Shown: positions 1-8,485, counted from the first letter of the stretch. The stretch is DNA of 64,000 nucleotides from Sphingopyxis sp. H050 (GCF_001468265.1 NZ_LNRZ01000009.1:62001-126000); one strand, 5' to 3'. The notes: generated from the sequence alone by a model not told the origin. Numbers and translations are program-made.

Positions 1-122
1 TGGCCACCGGCTATCTCGCCCGCCTGACCGAGAACGTGCGCGTCGTGCACCACCTCGCCCGCCATCATCCCGAGCTGCTCGCCGAGTTTCAGCGGATCGT
101 GCAGCTCCGCGACGCGGCATAG
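1..122 (+). CDS. C-terminal end of a ParB/RepB-like partition protein (partial)
   Basis: An open frame enters from the left edge and ends at TAG 120-122. It encodes about 39 residues, including LARLTENVRVVHHLARHHPE and LLAEFQRIVQL. This resembles, from memory, the helical C-terminus of RepB/ParB-type plasmid-partition proteins, which would suit a mobile element carrying the integrase at 891-2183. Only the tail is visible, so no catalytic or DNA-binding motif can be checked and the family call is tentative. It converges on the antitoxin gene, with 10 bp between the two stop codons. Confidence 0.4.
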   Translation, partial: ATGYLARLTENVRVVHHLARHHPELLAEFQRIVQLRDAA

Positions 123-132
123 CCGCCTCGCG

Positions 133-474
133 TCAGGCGGCCAGCGACGAAGCCGTCCCTTTGTTGGTGCGCGCGCGCGGCGCGACCGAAATCTTTACCC
201 GCACGTCCTGATTGAGCCGGTCGAGGATGCGCAGCAGCCGGTCGATGGTGAACCGGTCGAGCTTGACCTGGCGGATGCGCGAAAAATCCGCCGCCGCAAT
301 GCCGGTGCGCGCCTCGGCATCACGCACCGTCAGCCGCTCGGCATCAAGCGCCTTGATGATCTCGGCGGCGAGGATCGCGCGGAGCTGACGCAGGCTCGCG
401 TCGGGCGCGCCGAAATCGGCAAAGAGATTGCCCGAGCCATGCACCAGCTCGAAATCGTCGTCCCGCTCGGTCAT
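133..474 (-). CDS. HigA-like XRE-family antitoxin
   Basis: A 113-residue protein with a helix-turn-helix in its middle (about residues 45-85: LTVRDAEARTGIAAADFSRI then a recognition-helix-like segment). This is the layout of small XRE antitoxins of the HigA/HTH_37 group. Such proteins bind and neutralise a RelE/HigB-fold RNase toxin and repress their own promoter. Its start overlaps the stop of the upstream toxin gene by 4 nt (ATGA), so the order is toxin first, antitoxin second, as in HigBA systems. The partner gene and the nearby integrase support a type II module that stabilises a mobile element. The neutralising activity is inferred. Confidence 0.8.
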   Translation of the reverse strand: MTERDDDFELVHGSGNLFADFGAPDASLRQLRAILAAEIIKALDAERLTVRDAEARTGIAAADFSRIRQVKLDRFTIDRLLRILDRLNQDVRVKISVAPRARTNKGTASSLAA

Positions 475-827
475 CCCAGCATCTCCTTCAACCGCTTGAT
501 CCGCTCGCGCACGAGGTCGATTTCGTGGCGCGGCGTCGCAATTCCCTTGGTCGACTTCTTCTGGAAGGCATGGACCACCCAGATATCGTCACCCAGTTGC
601 AGAACATAAACGACGCGATAGGCATCGCCGCGCTCCTTGATCGCCAGTTCCCAGACACCCGCGCCCAATCCGGTGAGCGGCTTGGCGATATCCGGCGTCC
701 CGCCATCGGCGACGATGGTCAGGGCATCGAGCCCCTTGTCCATCGCCCCTTGCGGGAACGCCTCGAAATCCTTCCGCGCCGCTTTGATCCACGAGACCGA
801 ACGCAATGTTGAACGTGGCTTAGCCAT
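471..827 (-). CDS. HigB/Gp49-like RelE-superfamily toxin
   Basis: A 118-residue protein matching the phage-derived Gp49-like/HigB toxin family: WELAIKERGDAYRVVYVLQL followed by IWVVHAFQKKSTKGIATPRH. The R-Y-R-V core strand and the FQKKSTKG basic stretch are typical of RelE-fold mRNA interferases. The predicted action is ribosome-dependent mRNA cleavage in the cytoplasm, blocked by the antitoxin encoded next. The ATG at 827 starts the operon. No strong ribosome-binding site precedes it, which may keep toxin expression low. It lies 63 bp from the end of the integrase gene and probably belongs to the same mobile element. Confidence 0.82.
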   Translation of the reverse strand: MAKPRSTLRSVSWIKAARKDFEAFPQGAMDKGLDALTIVADGGTPDIAKPLTGLGAGVWELAIKERGDAYRVVYVLQLGDDIWVVHAFQKKSTKGIATPRHEIDLVRERIKRLKEMLG

Positions 828-890
828 ATGTAGTCAAATCTGCCAACAAGTCAATCCGGAGCCTCGCCACGCGGCCGTGCGCCTTCACCA

Positions 891-2183
891 TCACCGTTCC
901 TGCCGCTTCTTCGCTTCACGTTCCAGCAGGCTCGCCCAATCGCGCATCACCTGCCTGCGCTGCTCGAACAGCTCGGACTTGTTGTAGGTGCGCATGATCT
1001 TCGAGGTTGTCGCGGTCGCCACATGGTTGAGGATACGATCGACCACCGCGATATCGGCCCCGAGCTTCTCGCACGCGAGCGTGCTGAACGTCGTGCGCAA
1101 ATCGTGGATGGTCCAGTGCTCCATCGACACGGCCTCGCCGCCCTCCGCTTGCGCTGCCTTTTCCCGCCTTTCCTGAATGATCCTGTCGAGCCGCCGTTTG
1201 GCCTTGGCATAGCCCGAAACAGACGTGTCGCCTGTCATGCTGAATACGAACGGGCTGTCCTTGGGGCGCTCGGGCGCGGCAATCGCTTCCTTGAGAAGCG
1301 CACAGGCGAGCGGCGCGAGCGGCACGCGCAGGGCATTGGCGCGCTTGGTCCGGCTCGCCGGCAGCGTCCAGACCGCCTCATCGGCGTTGCCGCCCGGCTC
1401 CAGTTCGAGTTCGGACAAGGGGATCGCCGCGACTTCTTCGCGGCGCATCGGCACGACGATTAGAAGGCGGAACAGCGGCCCGAACGGATAGCCCAGCTCG
1501 CCCATAGCCGACCAGATTTCCATCAGCTCGTCGAGCGTGTGGAAGCGGTCGCGCGTGCGCTCCTTGCTCGGCTTCTTGACCGTCGCCGCAGGATTGCTCT
1601 CGATGATTTCCTGATCGACGCACCAGTTCATGAAGGCTTTGACATAGGCGAGTGACCTGTTCGCCCCAATCGGCGCCCGCTCGGCATATTTGCGCACCGC
1701 GTCGACCACATCGCCGCGCGTGATCGTGGCGATATCCTTGTTCGCGAAAGCCTTGAGCAAGCCCCGCTTGCCATCGAGCGCGCGCCGGGCATCCGCCCCC
1801 GCCCGCAATTGCGACAGCTTGATCCGCTCGTAGTCGTCGAGAACGTCGCACAGCTTGCGTTGCGCCTTGGCAGCCCTCACCGCCGCACGGGCTTCTTCGC
1901 GCTTAAGTTCGTTGGGATCGACGCCCGCGATCACTTCGTTGCGCTTGAGCCTCGCCGCCTCGCGCGCATCGGAAAGCCCCATCGCGGGCCACGAGCCGAG
2001 CTTGATCCGGGTGCGCTTCCCGTTCCGCAGGCGCGCGCAGAGCAGCCAGGTCGCCGAGCGTTCTCCGGCCCGGATGCGCAAGCCCGCTTCGCGCTCATCG
2101 GCCAGTTCGAGCTGCTTGCCCTTGACGGTTCTCGCGCGCGCCACGAGACTCTCGATTGCCTGCCTGTTGAGCGAATATGCCAT
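891..2183 (-). CDS. Tyrosine recombinase (P4-type prophage/island integrase)
   Basis: A 430-residue site-specific recombinase. Residues 1-105 form the arm-binding DUF4102-like domain of P4-type integrases, residues 110-205 the SAM-like core-binding domain, and the rest the catalytic domain. All catalytic residues are visible: R247 (VPMRREEV), H360 and R363 (HDLRTTF), H387 (RILNH) and nucleophile Y400 (MRTYNKSEL). It is therefore probably active. Its 5' end points at the tRNA-Lys 3' fragment at 2397-2446, the expected place for an integrase acting on a tRNA att site. It most likely integrated the element that extends off the left edge. Confidence 0.93.
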   Translation of the reverse strand: MAYSLNRQAIESLVARARTVKGKQLELADEREAGLRIRAGERSATWLLCARLRNGKRTRIKLGSWPAMGLSDAREAARLKRNEVIAGVDPNELKREEARAAVRAAKAQRKLCDVLDDYERIKLSQLRAGADARRALDGKRGLLKAFANKDIATITRGDVVDAVRKYAERAPIGANRSLAYVKAFMNWCVDQEIIESNPAATVKKPSKERTRDRFHTLDELMEIWSAMGELGYPFGPLFRLLIVVPMRREEVAAIPLSELELEPGGNADEAVWTLPASRTKRANALRVPLAPLACALLKEAIAAPERPKDSPFVFSMTGDTSVSGYAKAKRRLDRIIQERREKAAQAEGGEAVSMEHWTIHDLRTTFSTLACEKLGADIAVVDRILNHVATATTSKIMRTYNKSELFEQRRQVMRDWASLLEREAKKRQER

Positions 2184-2396
2184 CGTCTGTCCGGAGCCAA
2201 ATTTCCTATAGGCTCCGTATAGGCTCCACCTTGCGGGAGCACAACGGCAGACACGGGCGCTCTCGATCGCGCGATTTTGAGCAGGACGCTTTGATATTTA
2301 TGCGAGATTTTGCAAGGCTATAGGTCACACACATGCAGACCCATGCGAACTGAAATGGACGCTCTTGGACAACCCCGAAATCGGCACCTGACCAAA

Positions 2397-2446
2397 CTCT
2401 TAATCAGCGGGTCCTAGGTTCGAGCCCTAGTGCGTCCACCATTTTC
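2397..2446 (+). repeat. Displaced tRNA-Lys(CTT) 3' end: att site, copy 1
   Basis: From the anticodon loop (CTCTTAA, 2397-2403) onward the sequence reads as the 3' half of tRNA-Lys(CTT). It has the anticodon-stem 3' strand, variable loop, a T-arm (CTAGG-TTCGAGC-CCTAG), the acceptor strand TGCGTCC and the CCA end (2438-2440). The 5' half does not pair as a D-arm or anticodon stem, so this is a fragment and not an intact tRNA. Bases 2414-2446 recur exactly at 12831-12863. This is the classic right-end scar left when an element integrates into a tRNA 3' end and restores the gene on its other side, here presumably beyond the left edge. Confidence 0.8.
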
Positions 2447-2704
2447 TTTCAAAGACCTAATTGGCAGGCCTCCCGTTGCCTATGAGGCCATGCGTAAGTG
2501 AATTTGTGACATAAAAGTCAGCATCATCGGCAAGTGGATTGATCCGCTGATCAAATAATATCTTAAATCCAACGCTTTTTCATCGACGTTGCGCCGTTCG
2601 ACCAGCTGATTGCTGCACGTCACACACTATGCAAATACAATGTCTCATTGTGGCCGATTGCGGTCAGGCCGCTTTCAGGAGCGGTCCCAAGAAAGCAGAC
2701 ACTG

Positions 2705-5182
2705 TTACGGCATAGTAGGAACAAGATCGCCCGCCGCTATCGTGCGATTGGCGCCGTCGGGGATGACGAGATCGAACCGGGTCCGATCGTCATCGCTCAA
2801 AGTGATACGCCAACGGCCAGGCGCCAACCCGGTCGCCCCGAACCGGCCCGCCGCATTGGTGAACAGCGGCACCGGCTCGCGCTCGGGATGCGCTTCTTCC
2901 ACCGCGGTTCCAGCGACCAGCGTGATCGGCTCGCCATTGCTGCCGAGCAGGCGTCCGACGACACTCACCATATAATCCGATCCCATCGTTAGCTTATATC
3001 CGCTGCGATAGGCGGGGAGCAGCCGGAACGACCCTTCGCCGAGGTCGGTGCCGATCGGGGCATCGGGCGCCGTCACGAGCAGGTTGCGCTCGCTGTAGCT
3101 GCTGAGGCTCGGCTGCAGCGCGGTGCCCATCTTGCCGCTGTTCGCGGCCGAGAAGCGGCCGTTGGCGTCGATGAAGAGGTCGGTGCCCTTGAGCGAGGGG
3201 TGTGCGCCGACGATCGCGAAGCTGTCCTGGATGGGGCGGCCGATCGAGAAACTGCCGTCGGCGACCGCGAGTGAGGTGCCGAAGCGCAAGGAACTGCGCT
3301 GCCCCGTCGATCCGCCGAGGTCGCGGTCGAAGGTGCCGAAGTGACTGAAGCCGAGTTCGGCGCGGTTGCTGTAATAGATGCCGTTCGCGGTCGTCGCGAC
3401 GCCGAGGTCGCTATGCTCGACATCGGCGCTGAAATTATACGCCCCCGTGCCCGAGCCATGATAGGTCTGATAGGTCAGGCGCTTGCGGTCGTTGCGGCTG
3501 TCATAGTCCGACCGCAGGCTCGACGCGCGATCGAGGCGGAAGACGAGCGAGAGGAAGACGCCGACGCGGTCCCGCCGGCCGGCGCGTTCGTAACTGACGT
3601 CGCCGGTCAGGTTCAGCCGCGGCGAGATGCGCCAGCCGCCCGTCGCGCGCAGGCTCGCGACATTGGGCTCGTCATCGCGCCCGCGCGAATAGCGCGCGTC
3701 GAGCCCGGCATAGAGCGCATCGTTGATCGCCCCATTGTAACTTGCTCCCGCGACATAATGGTACGGATTCGACGGCAGGCCAACGCCGATCGGCGCGAAG
3801 TTACGGCTGCGCGTCTCGAACGACAGCGACAGCGCGTCGGCGCCGCCGCTGCGGCGCGTGATGGTGCGCTGAAAGGTCAGGATCGACGCCCAACCCTTCC
3901 CCACTCCGTCGACATGCGAGGCTGAGGCGAAGCCTCCGAAAGAGCCGATCGGCGTTGCGATCACCGTCTCGACCCCGCCCATCCATCCATTGGGGTCGGC
4001 CTGCGCATTGGCGCCGACGGTCAGCTGGTCGCTGAGGCCGCGGCGATAAAAGCCGCTGAACGCCAGATTGTCGCTGTAAACGGGGCCGCGCCGCCCCAGC
4101 GGCGCGAGCACGCCCGCGTATAGGCCGAACTCGCTGAGCCCCTCTGCGAGCTGCGCCTGATCGAGGAAAATATCGAAATTGAACGATTCGGTGCGCCCCG
4201 CATCGTCGGTGATCGTCAATCGGACGTCGTTCGAACCCTGCGTGAAAGGAAAATCCTTGAGGTCGAAGGTGCCGGGATCGAGTTCGAGCCGCCGCACCAG
4301 CTGGCCGTTGACGCGCACCTCGACGACCGAACGCCGCTCGATCCGGAAGCTGCGGTTGCCGCGCGGGCGGATGATCCGCTGCGGGTCGAGCAAAGAATAG
4401 AAGCGCGAGATCGAGAGGCCGCTGATCTCGGGCGCCGCCTGAAAGCCGCGCGCGAGCGTCTGCAGATTGCCGCCTGCCCAGCGGACGAGATTATTCCGGT
4501 CGTCGTAGATGAAGCGCGTGCCGCGGCGCAGGAAATCGGCCCCGCGTGCCCCCGCTTGCCAATTCGCTTCGCTTTCGAGCACCACGCCGCCCACGCGCAC
4601 CGCGCCGTCGAGAAAGGTGATCGGCGCCGCGAGCCCCTCGTCGCTGCCCTGCTGCACCCAGTCCGTCGATCCGCGGATGTTGAGATAGGCGCTGAAGTTG
4701 GCCGGGGCGATATAATTGACCACGCCGCGCGCCGCATCGTCGCCAAGCGTGACCGAACGGGTGGCGCGGCTCGCGGGGGCGATATCCATGACCAGTTGCA
4801 GTGTGAGCGGATCGTAGCGGATGCCGACCCCGACCCCCTCGAGATCGGCGCGCCCGATCGTACCGCGCTGGTCGAGGCGCGCACGCAAACGTTCGATCAG
4901 CGGCGGTGCCAGCCGCGGCGTAAGCAGCGCGAGCAGGCGCTCGGCCGAAAAACTTGCCTGCCCGCTCGGTTCGAGCGTCAGCGTCGTGTCGCCAAGATAG
5001 GCCTGCCCGTCTAGCAAAGGTGCGGTCAGCACCACCACACGTCCGGTCGGGTTGACCGCCGCGCCGTCGGCGCCGGGGTCGATCACGACGCGCGTACCGG
5101 CGTCCGCCGGGGCCTGCGCATGGCCGGCGGCCGGGATCGCCGAGGTGGCGAGCAAAAATCCTGCGATGAAAAGAGGGTTCAT
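2705..5182 (-). CDS. Fimbrial outer-membrane usher (FimD/PapC/CsuD-like)
   Basis: An 825-residue usher that would form the outer-membrane channel through which chaperone-bound pilins are assembled. The ATG at 5182 begins a signal peptide (MNPLFIAGFLLATSAIPAAG, cleaved near GHAQA). A TTG at 5203, overlapping the chaperone stop, is the alternative start and would add seven residues. The middle is rich in alternating beta-strands with aromatic girdles, as in the 24-strand barrel. The C-terminal domain has LFTNAAGRFGATGLAPGRW, typical of ushers of the archaic (sigma/Csu) class. It is the last gene of the pilus operon, coupled to the chaperone gene. Confidence 0.88.
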   Translation of the reverse strand: MNPLFIAGFLLATSAIPAAGHAQAPADAGTRVVIDPGADGAAVNPTGRVVVLTAPLLDGQAYLGDTTLTLEPSGQASFSAERLLALLTPRLAPPLIERLRARLDQRGTIGRADLEGVGVGIRYDPLTLQLVMDIAPASRATRSVTLGDDAARGVVNYIAPANFSAYLNIRGSTDWVQQGSDEGLAAPITFLDGAVRVGGVVLESEANWQAGARGADFLRRGTRFIYDDRNNLVRWAGGNLQTLARGFQAAPEISGLSISRFYSLLDPQRIIRPRGNRSFRIERRSVVEVRVNGQLVRRLELDPGTFDLKDFPFTQGSNDVRLTITDDAGRTESFNFDIFLDQAQLAEGLSEFGLYAGVLAPLGRRGPVYSDNLAFSGFYRRGLSDQLTVGANAQADPNGWMGGVETVIATPIGSFGGFASASHVDGVGKGWASILTFQRTITRRSGGADALSLSFETRSRNFAPIGVGLPSNPYHYVAGASYNGAINDALYAGLDARYSRGRDDEPNVASLRATGGWRISPRLNLTGDVSYERAGRRDRVGVFLSLVFRLDRASSLRSDYDSRNDRKRLTYQTYHGSGTGAYNFSADVEHSDLGVATTANGIYYSNRAELGFSHFGTFDRDLGGSTGQRSSLRFGTSLAVADGSFSIGRPIQDSFAIVGAHPSLKGTDLFIDANGRFSAANSGKMGTALQPSLSSYSERNLLVTAPDAPIGTDLGEGSFRLLPAYRSGYKLTMGSDYMVSVVGRLLGSNGEPITLVAGTAVEEAHPEREPVPLFTNAAGRFGATGLAPGRWRITLSDDDRTRFDLVIPDGANRTIAAGDLVPTMP

Positions 5183-5199
5183 GCGAACCGACGGAGCCT

Positions 5200-5955
5200 T
5201 CAACTGTCGGGCGTGAACTGCGCCTCAATCCGCCCGCCGGGCTGCGGAAGGCGGATGGGCAAGATCATCCGGCGCGTCTGGCCGCCACCGATCAGGCCAT
5301 AGCCGAGCGTCTGCTGCAGCTCGGGACCCGAAATTTCCTTGCGGAAGACTTCCTTGCCGTCGGGGGCGAACTGGACGACCCGAACGCGGCCGCGGGACAG
5401 ATAGCCGTGTGCCGCCGAGGCGTTGGCGACCGATATCACTGGCGCCGGATTACCCTCGGCATCCTTGCCGATTTCGGCCGAGGCGATCGACAGCGTCGGC
5501 TTGGTGCCGTCGGGCGATACGCTGACGAGAACCTGGAAATTATAGAGCAGCTGGACGTTCGATTGCGTGTCGTTGGTCTGCACCGGCAGCTGCGCCGCGG
5601 TCACGAAATAATGCTTGCTGCGCGCGAGCGTGGGGTCGCCGACATATTGCACGCGAAAGCTCTGGCGCTGGCCGGGCTGGATGAGCGCCTGCGGGGGAAA
5701 GACCGACAGCTCGCCCGGGTCCTTGCCCGTCGCATTGACACCGTCGGGCGTCAGGTCGAGACCCTCGATACGCATTTCGACCGGCAGCGGCTTGTCGAAC
5801 GTGTTTTCGACCGTGATCACCTGGCTCATTGCACGACCCGAGGTCGTAAGGTCGATCACCACCGGCTGGACGACCATCGCATAGGCGGCCACCGACACGG
5901 CGGCAGCGATCGTCACGGCGACGACCGCACCGCCAAAACTTCTGAGCAACTGCAA
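5200..5955 (-). CDS. Periplasmic pilus-assembly chaperone (PapD-like)
   Basis: About 251 residues with a hydrophobic signal segment (SFGGAVVAVTIAAAVSVAAY) followed by two Ig-like domains. The N-terminal domain has the family pattern VENTFDKPLPVEMRI and FPPQALIQPGQRQSFRVQY; the second strand is the one that donates to pilin subunits. A basic residue in RSKHYFV follows. The chosen start is TTG 5955, because GAGGAG lies 7 nt upstream; longer in-frame starts add an unlikely basic stretch. It delivers pilins to the usher encoded next, whose gene overlaps or adjoins its stop. Confidence 0.88.
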   Translation of the reverse strand: MQLLRSFGGAVVAVTIAAAVSVAAYAMVVQPVVIDLTTSGRAMSQVITVENTFDKPLPVEMRIEGLDLTPDGVNATGKDPGELSVFPPQALIQPGQRQSFRVQYVGDPTLARSKHYFVTAAQLPVQTNDTQSNVQLLYNFQVLVSVSPDGTKPTLSIASAEIGKDAEGNPAPVISVANASAAHGYLSRGRVRVVQFAPDGKEVFRKEISGPELQQTLGYGLIGGGQTRRMILPIRLPQPGGRIEAQFTPDS

Positions 5956-5968
5956 TGAACTACTCCTC
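5953..5968 (-). promoter_or_regulatory. RBS and TTG start of the chaperone gene
   Basis: On the minus strand GAGGAG (complement of 5963-5968) precedes TTG (complement of 5953-5955) by 7 nt. This is the best-placed ribosome-binding site and gives a protein that begins just before the signal peptide. The rare start codon may hold chaperone levels below pilin levels. Confidence 0.6.
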
Positions 5969-6084
5969 GCCCGTTGCCCCACCCGCGAACGCGACGATGG
6001 ACCGAAGGCAGTGATCCGCCAAGAAAGAAATCTGGTAATCATGATGTTATCCATGAAGGCGACCGGCAATCTCGCCGGCCGCCT

Positions 6085-6252
6085 TCATTTGGGCAGGGGA
6101 ACCCCCAGCCAGTCCGGCCGACCACCGAATGCGGGCATGTCGGCCATTCGTTCATATTCCGCCGCGAGAAACAGCAGGTCGGCCCGTTCCTGCGGCTCGG
6201 CGTCGAGCGCGCGAAGGCGAAGTTCGGCCGCGAGAGCTTTGGGATTGCACAT
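6085..6252 (-). CDS. Small conserved-type protein in the pilus operon, unknown function
   Basis: A 55-residue helical, soluble protein (MCNPKALAAELRLRALDAEP and EYERMADMPAFGG). I do not recognise a named domain. The LRALDAEPxERADLLFLAAEYERMA pattern looks like short proteins seen elsewhere in sphingomonads, from memory only. The ATG at 6252 is preferred because AAGGA lies 7 nt upstream; TTG 6267 and ATG 6258 are alternatives. It has no signal peptide, so a cytoplasmic role is likely. It sits between the pilin hairpin and the chaperone gene in the same direction, so it is probably co-expressed with pilus assembly. Confidence 0.55.
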   Translation of the reverse strand: MCNPKALAAELRLRALDAEPQERADLLFLAAEYERMADMPAFGGRPDWLGVPLPK

Positions 6253-6275
6253 GACCATATCCTTCAAAGGCTAAC

Positions 6276-6306
6276 CCCGGCAGGCCTGTGGACTAGGCCT
6301 GCCGGG
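6276..6306. terminator. 12-bp perfect hairpin between pilin and assembly genes
   Basis: Arms 6276-6287 (CCCGGCAGGCCT) and 6295-6306 (AGGCCTGCCGGG) pair perfectly around a 7-nt loop. It begins 16 nt beyond the pilin stop codon. No T-tract follows on the minus strand, so it is more likely a partial attenuator or a 3' mRNA-stabilising structure than a full terminator. Such hairpins after major pilin genes let the pilin mRNA accumulate above the chaperone and usher messages. Confidence 0.7.
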
Positions 6307-6322
6307 AACACCCCCCCAGGTG

Positions 6323-6883
6323 TCAGGCGGTCGGTGCGATTGTGATTTCGACCTTGCCGGCATAGGTGCCGGCGTCGAGGATCGCCGTCGAATCAGAGGT
6401 CAGGCCGCTGCCCACGGTCAGCGTGATGTTGTTCGCGGTTGCCGCGAGGCGGTCGCCGACCTGCGCGGTGGTCGCACCGGTGCTCAGCGACTGGTCGGCA
6501 ACCGGCGTCGTGCCGCCCTTGGCGCCCGTCGCGACCAGCGTCGCAGTGTAGTGGACGGTGTTGGTGTAGCCGTTCGGCGAGTTGGTCGCAGCGGCGTTCA
6601 CCAGCGGCTTGGCTTCGACCGAAATCTTGGGGTTCGAGCCATTGCACTTCACCGTGAAGTTGCGGCTGAGGCCGCCGGTGTTGCCGGCGAAGCTCGCGTC
6701 GACGGTGCCGTCGGCCTTGGCGAGTTCGCCGAGCGTGATGCTGCCGGCGATCGCGGTGACCGCCGAGCAGCGAGCGGCAACGGTGCCGGTCACGTCGACC
6801 GAACCGGCGGCGGACTGGGCGAAAGCGGGAGCAGCGGCGAAGGTCGAACCGATGATGAGGGCCGAGAGAACAAGCTTTTTCAT
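6323..6883 (-). CDS. Major pilin-like subunit of an archaic chaperone-usher pilus
   Basis: A 186-residue secreted protein with a clean signal peptide (MKKLVLSALIIGSTFAAAPA, cleavage after AFA). Two cysteines (RCSAV and VKCNG) are placed as in the pilin disulfide. The beta-rich C-terminus ends DAGTYAGKVEITIAPTA, like the last strand pattern of spore-coat-U/Csu pilins. GGAGA lies 6 nt before the ATG. It is preceded by a terminator-like hairpin and followed by a strong hairpin, so it appears to be a separately controlled, highly expressed unit inside the operon. By position and length it is the best candidate for the major shaft subunit. Confidence 0.75.
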   Translation of the reverse strand: MKKLVLSALIIGSTFAAAPAFAQSAAGSVDVTGTVAARCSAVTAIAGSITLGELAKADGTVDASFAGNTGGLSRNFTVKCNGSNPKISVEAKPLVNAAATNSPNGYTNTVHYTATLVATGAKGGTTPVADQSLSTGATTAQVGDRLAATANNITLTVGSGLTSDSTAILDAGTYAGKVEITIAPTA

Positions 6884-6975
6884 TTCATATCTCCAATCGA
6901 AAATCCGGGAGGGCTCATCGCCCTGACGAGTTGGAGATAGGCCGGATCGACCGCCGGCAATATTTAGCGTCCGGC

Positions 6976-6994
6976 AAAAACGAAGCTAACTTCG
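6976..6994 (-). terminator. Rho-independent terminator-like hairpin upstream of the pilin gene
   Basis: On the minus strand CGAAG-TTAG-CTTCG (complement of 6981-6994) is followed directly by TTTTT (complement of 6976-6980). The 5-bp stem is short but the T-tract is in place. It lies 39 bp past the adhesin gene stop and 93 bp before the pilin start, so the pilin probably has its own promoter in the interval. Confidence 0.5.
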
Positions 6995-7032
6995 GGAATC
7001 ATTTCCTATACCTGACGATATAGAAGGGCGCG

Positions 7033-8070
7033 TCAGAGCCCCGCGCAGCTGGTCGCCGAACTCGCGGTGACGATCGGCGTAAAGGTGATGCTGATGATGT
7101 CGCTATAGTTGGTCGCCGGCGTCTTCGCCGAGCCACCTTCCTTCAGCGTCGCGCGCAGCGGCAGCACCCCGGCGCTGCCGTCCATGCCCGCGCGGGCGCA
7201 GGTTCGGGTGCCGAAACCGCTGTTCAAGCTGATCTCCTGCCCCAGGAAGCGCGCGCTGTACCGGATCGTCTGCGCCGCGTTGGACAGGCTGCCGCCCGGA
7301 TAGGTCAGCTTGAAGTCGTTCTGCGAGCGCATCCTGACCTCGAACGGTCCCGAACTGCGCACGCGGAGCGAATTCGACGCCGGAGTTGTATAGCGATCAG
7401 GCGCCGCGAGCACCGCCGCGGTCGTCGCGTCGCCGATCTCGCCGAAATCAAGCGGCGAACCGGCATAATAGGCTTGCAGCGCGCTCACCGTATTGACGTT
7501 GATCCGAATCGCGCCGGTGTCGCGCGTCGGGACCGACACGCTCGCCATGCCATTCTCGCCCGAGCAGATATAGAGAAGGTCGAGGATGATCGGCTCGCCC
7601 GCCGACAGGTCGGTCCCTGGCGGAACGGTCACGCGGAGGTTGAGCGGCGTCGAGGTGTCCGCGGCAAGCAGGCTGCCGAAATCATAACGGATCTCGCCCG
7701 CTGCACCCGCGCCATTGTCTTTCGAATTGAGCGAGCGCGGGCGGCCTGCGGTCGAACCCTCGGGATAGATGACGCGATAGCCATTATAGGTGACGTCGAG
7801 CGCGGGCGACCCCGACGGCGTGACGAGCACGAGACTCACCTCGCGCGTGCGGCCGAGCAGCAGCCCCCGGTTGCGCCGCAGGATCAGCGGCACCGTCGCT
7901 TCGGACAGGCCGCCGGGCGAAAAGGGGTCATAGGTGATGCTGGCCGGTGCGGTTGCTGCGCCGGTCACTCCGCAAACCGAGGATATTTGGGATTGGGCGG
8001 CAGCGGGCTGCGCGAGTGCAAACGCGCACGCCCAGGCCAGCATTGATAAACCGGTCGTCCAAACCCTCAT
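7033..8070 (-). CDS. Putative fimbrial tip adhesin / large minor pilin
   Basis: A 345-residue exported protein starting at ATG 8070 with signal peptide MRVWTTGLSMLAWACAFALA and cleavage near PAAAQS. It is beta-rich with cysteines placed as if in two Ig-like domains. The C-terminal domain holds SGFGTRTCARAGMDGSAG and ends ISITFTPIVTASSATSCAGL, which resembles a pilin donor-strand domain. Being twice pilin length, it fits a two-domain tip adhesin with an N-terminal receptor-binding half. The ATG overlaps the stop of the preceding small gene by 4 nt. The open frame continues upstream over other genes, but that extension has no support. The binding target is unknown. Confidence 0.7.
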   Translation of the reverse strand: MRVWTTGLSMLAWACAFALAQPAAAQSQISSVCGVTGAATAPASITYDPFSPGGLSEATVPLILRRNRGLLLGRTREVSLVLVTPSGSPALDVTYNGYRVIYPEGSTAGRPRSLNSKDNGAGAAGEIRYDFGSLLAADTSTPLNLRVTVPPGTDLSAGEPIILDLLYICSGENGMASVSVPTRDTGAIRINVNTVSALQAYYAGSPLDFGEIGDATTAAVLAAPDRYTTPASNSLRVRSSGPFEVRMRSQNDFKLTYPGGSLSNAAQTIRYSARFLGQEISLNSGFGTRTCARAGMDGSAGVLPLRATLKEGGSAKTPATNYSDIISITFTPIVTASSATSCAGL

Positions 8071-8423
8071 AGCTGAGGGGTTACGACGATCTCTAACGCG
8101 GTGCGAGTGGAGATTGAGGCCGGGCGTCCGGCGGCGGCGGGCACGCGTTTCATCAACAGGCCGTTCGAATCGATCATCCGCACTTCCGACGCCAGGACCG
8201 GGCGCGCCTGATTGCAGATCGCGCGCGCGGGCGCCAGCTTCGCCGCCGCGTTCGGCGCGACGATGTTCATCGGGTGGGCAACCCAGCAGCGCGACGCCAC
8301 GTCGCCGTAAATGGCGACCGAATTCACCTCGTCCGCCATCGCCGGCGTCGTACAGCCGATCCCGGCGAGGACGATCGCCGCGCGGGCCATCCGGTTCGAA
8401 ATCAATATCGTAGGTGCCATCAT
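8067..8423 (-). CDS. Small exported pilus-operon protein
   Basis: A 118-residue protein with an N-terminal signal (MARAAIVLAGIGCTTPAMA in the second half of the leader) and two cysteines (ASRCWVAHP and AICNQARP) that could form one disulfide. It ends with a beta-strand-like ALEIVVTPQL, similar to the end of pilin subunits but shorter. Archaic pilus operons usually carry two or three minor pilins, and this is likely one of them. The family is not recognised. ATG 8423, 8420 and 8390 are possible starts; the last gives the tidiest signal peptide. Its stop overlaps the adhesin ATG. Confidence 0.6.
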   Translation of the reverse strand: MMAPTILISNRMARAAIVLAGIGCTTPAMADEVNSVAIYGDVASRCWVAHPMNIVAPNAAAKLAPARAICNQARPVLASEVRMIDSNGLLMKRVPAAAGRPASISTRTALEIVVTPQL

Positions 8424-8485
8424 GTCGGACCCCGAAATAGGACCCGATAGTTAATAAGCGCGGATTTGATTTGTTCAACATGGAG

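Noticed and set aside
2357..2440. Complete tRNA gene
   Set aside because: Acceptor-like pairing exists, but spacing is too long and neither a D-arm nor a paired anticodon stem forms. It is a 3' fragment.
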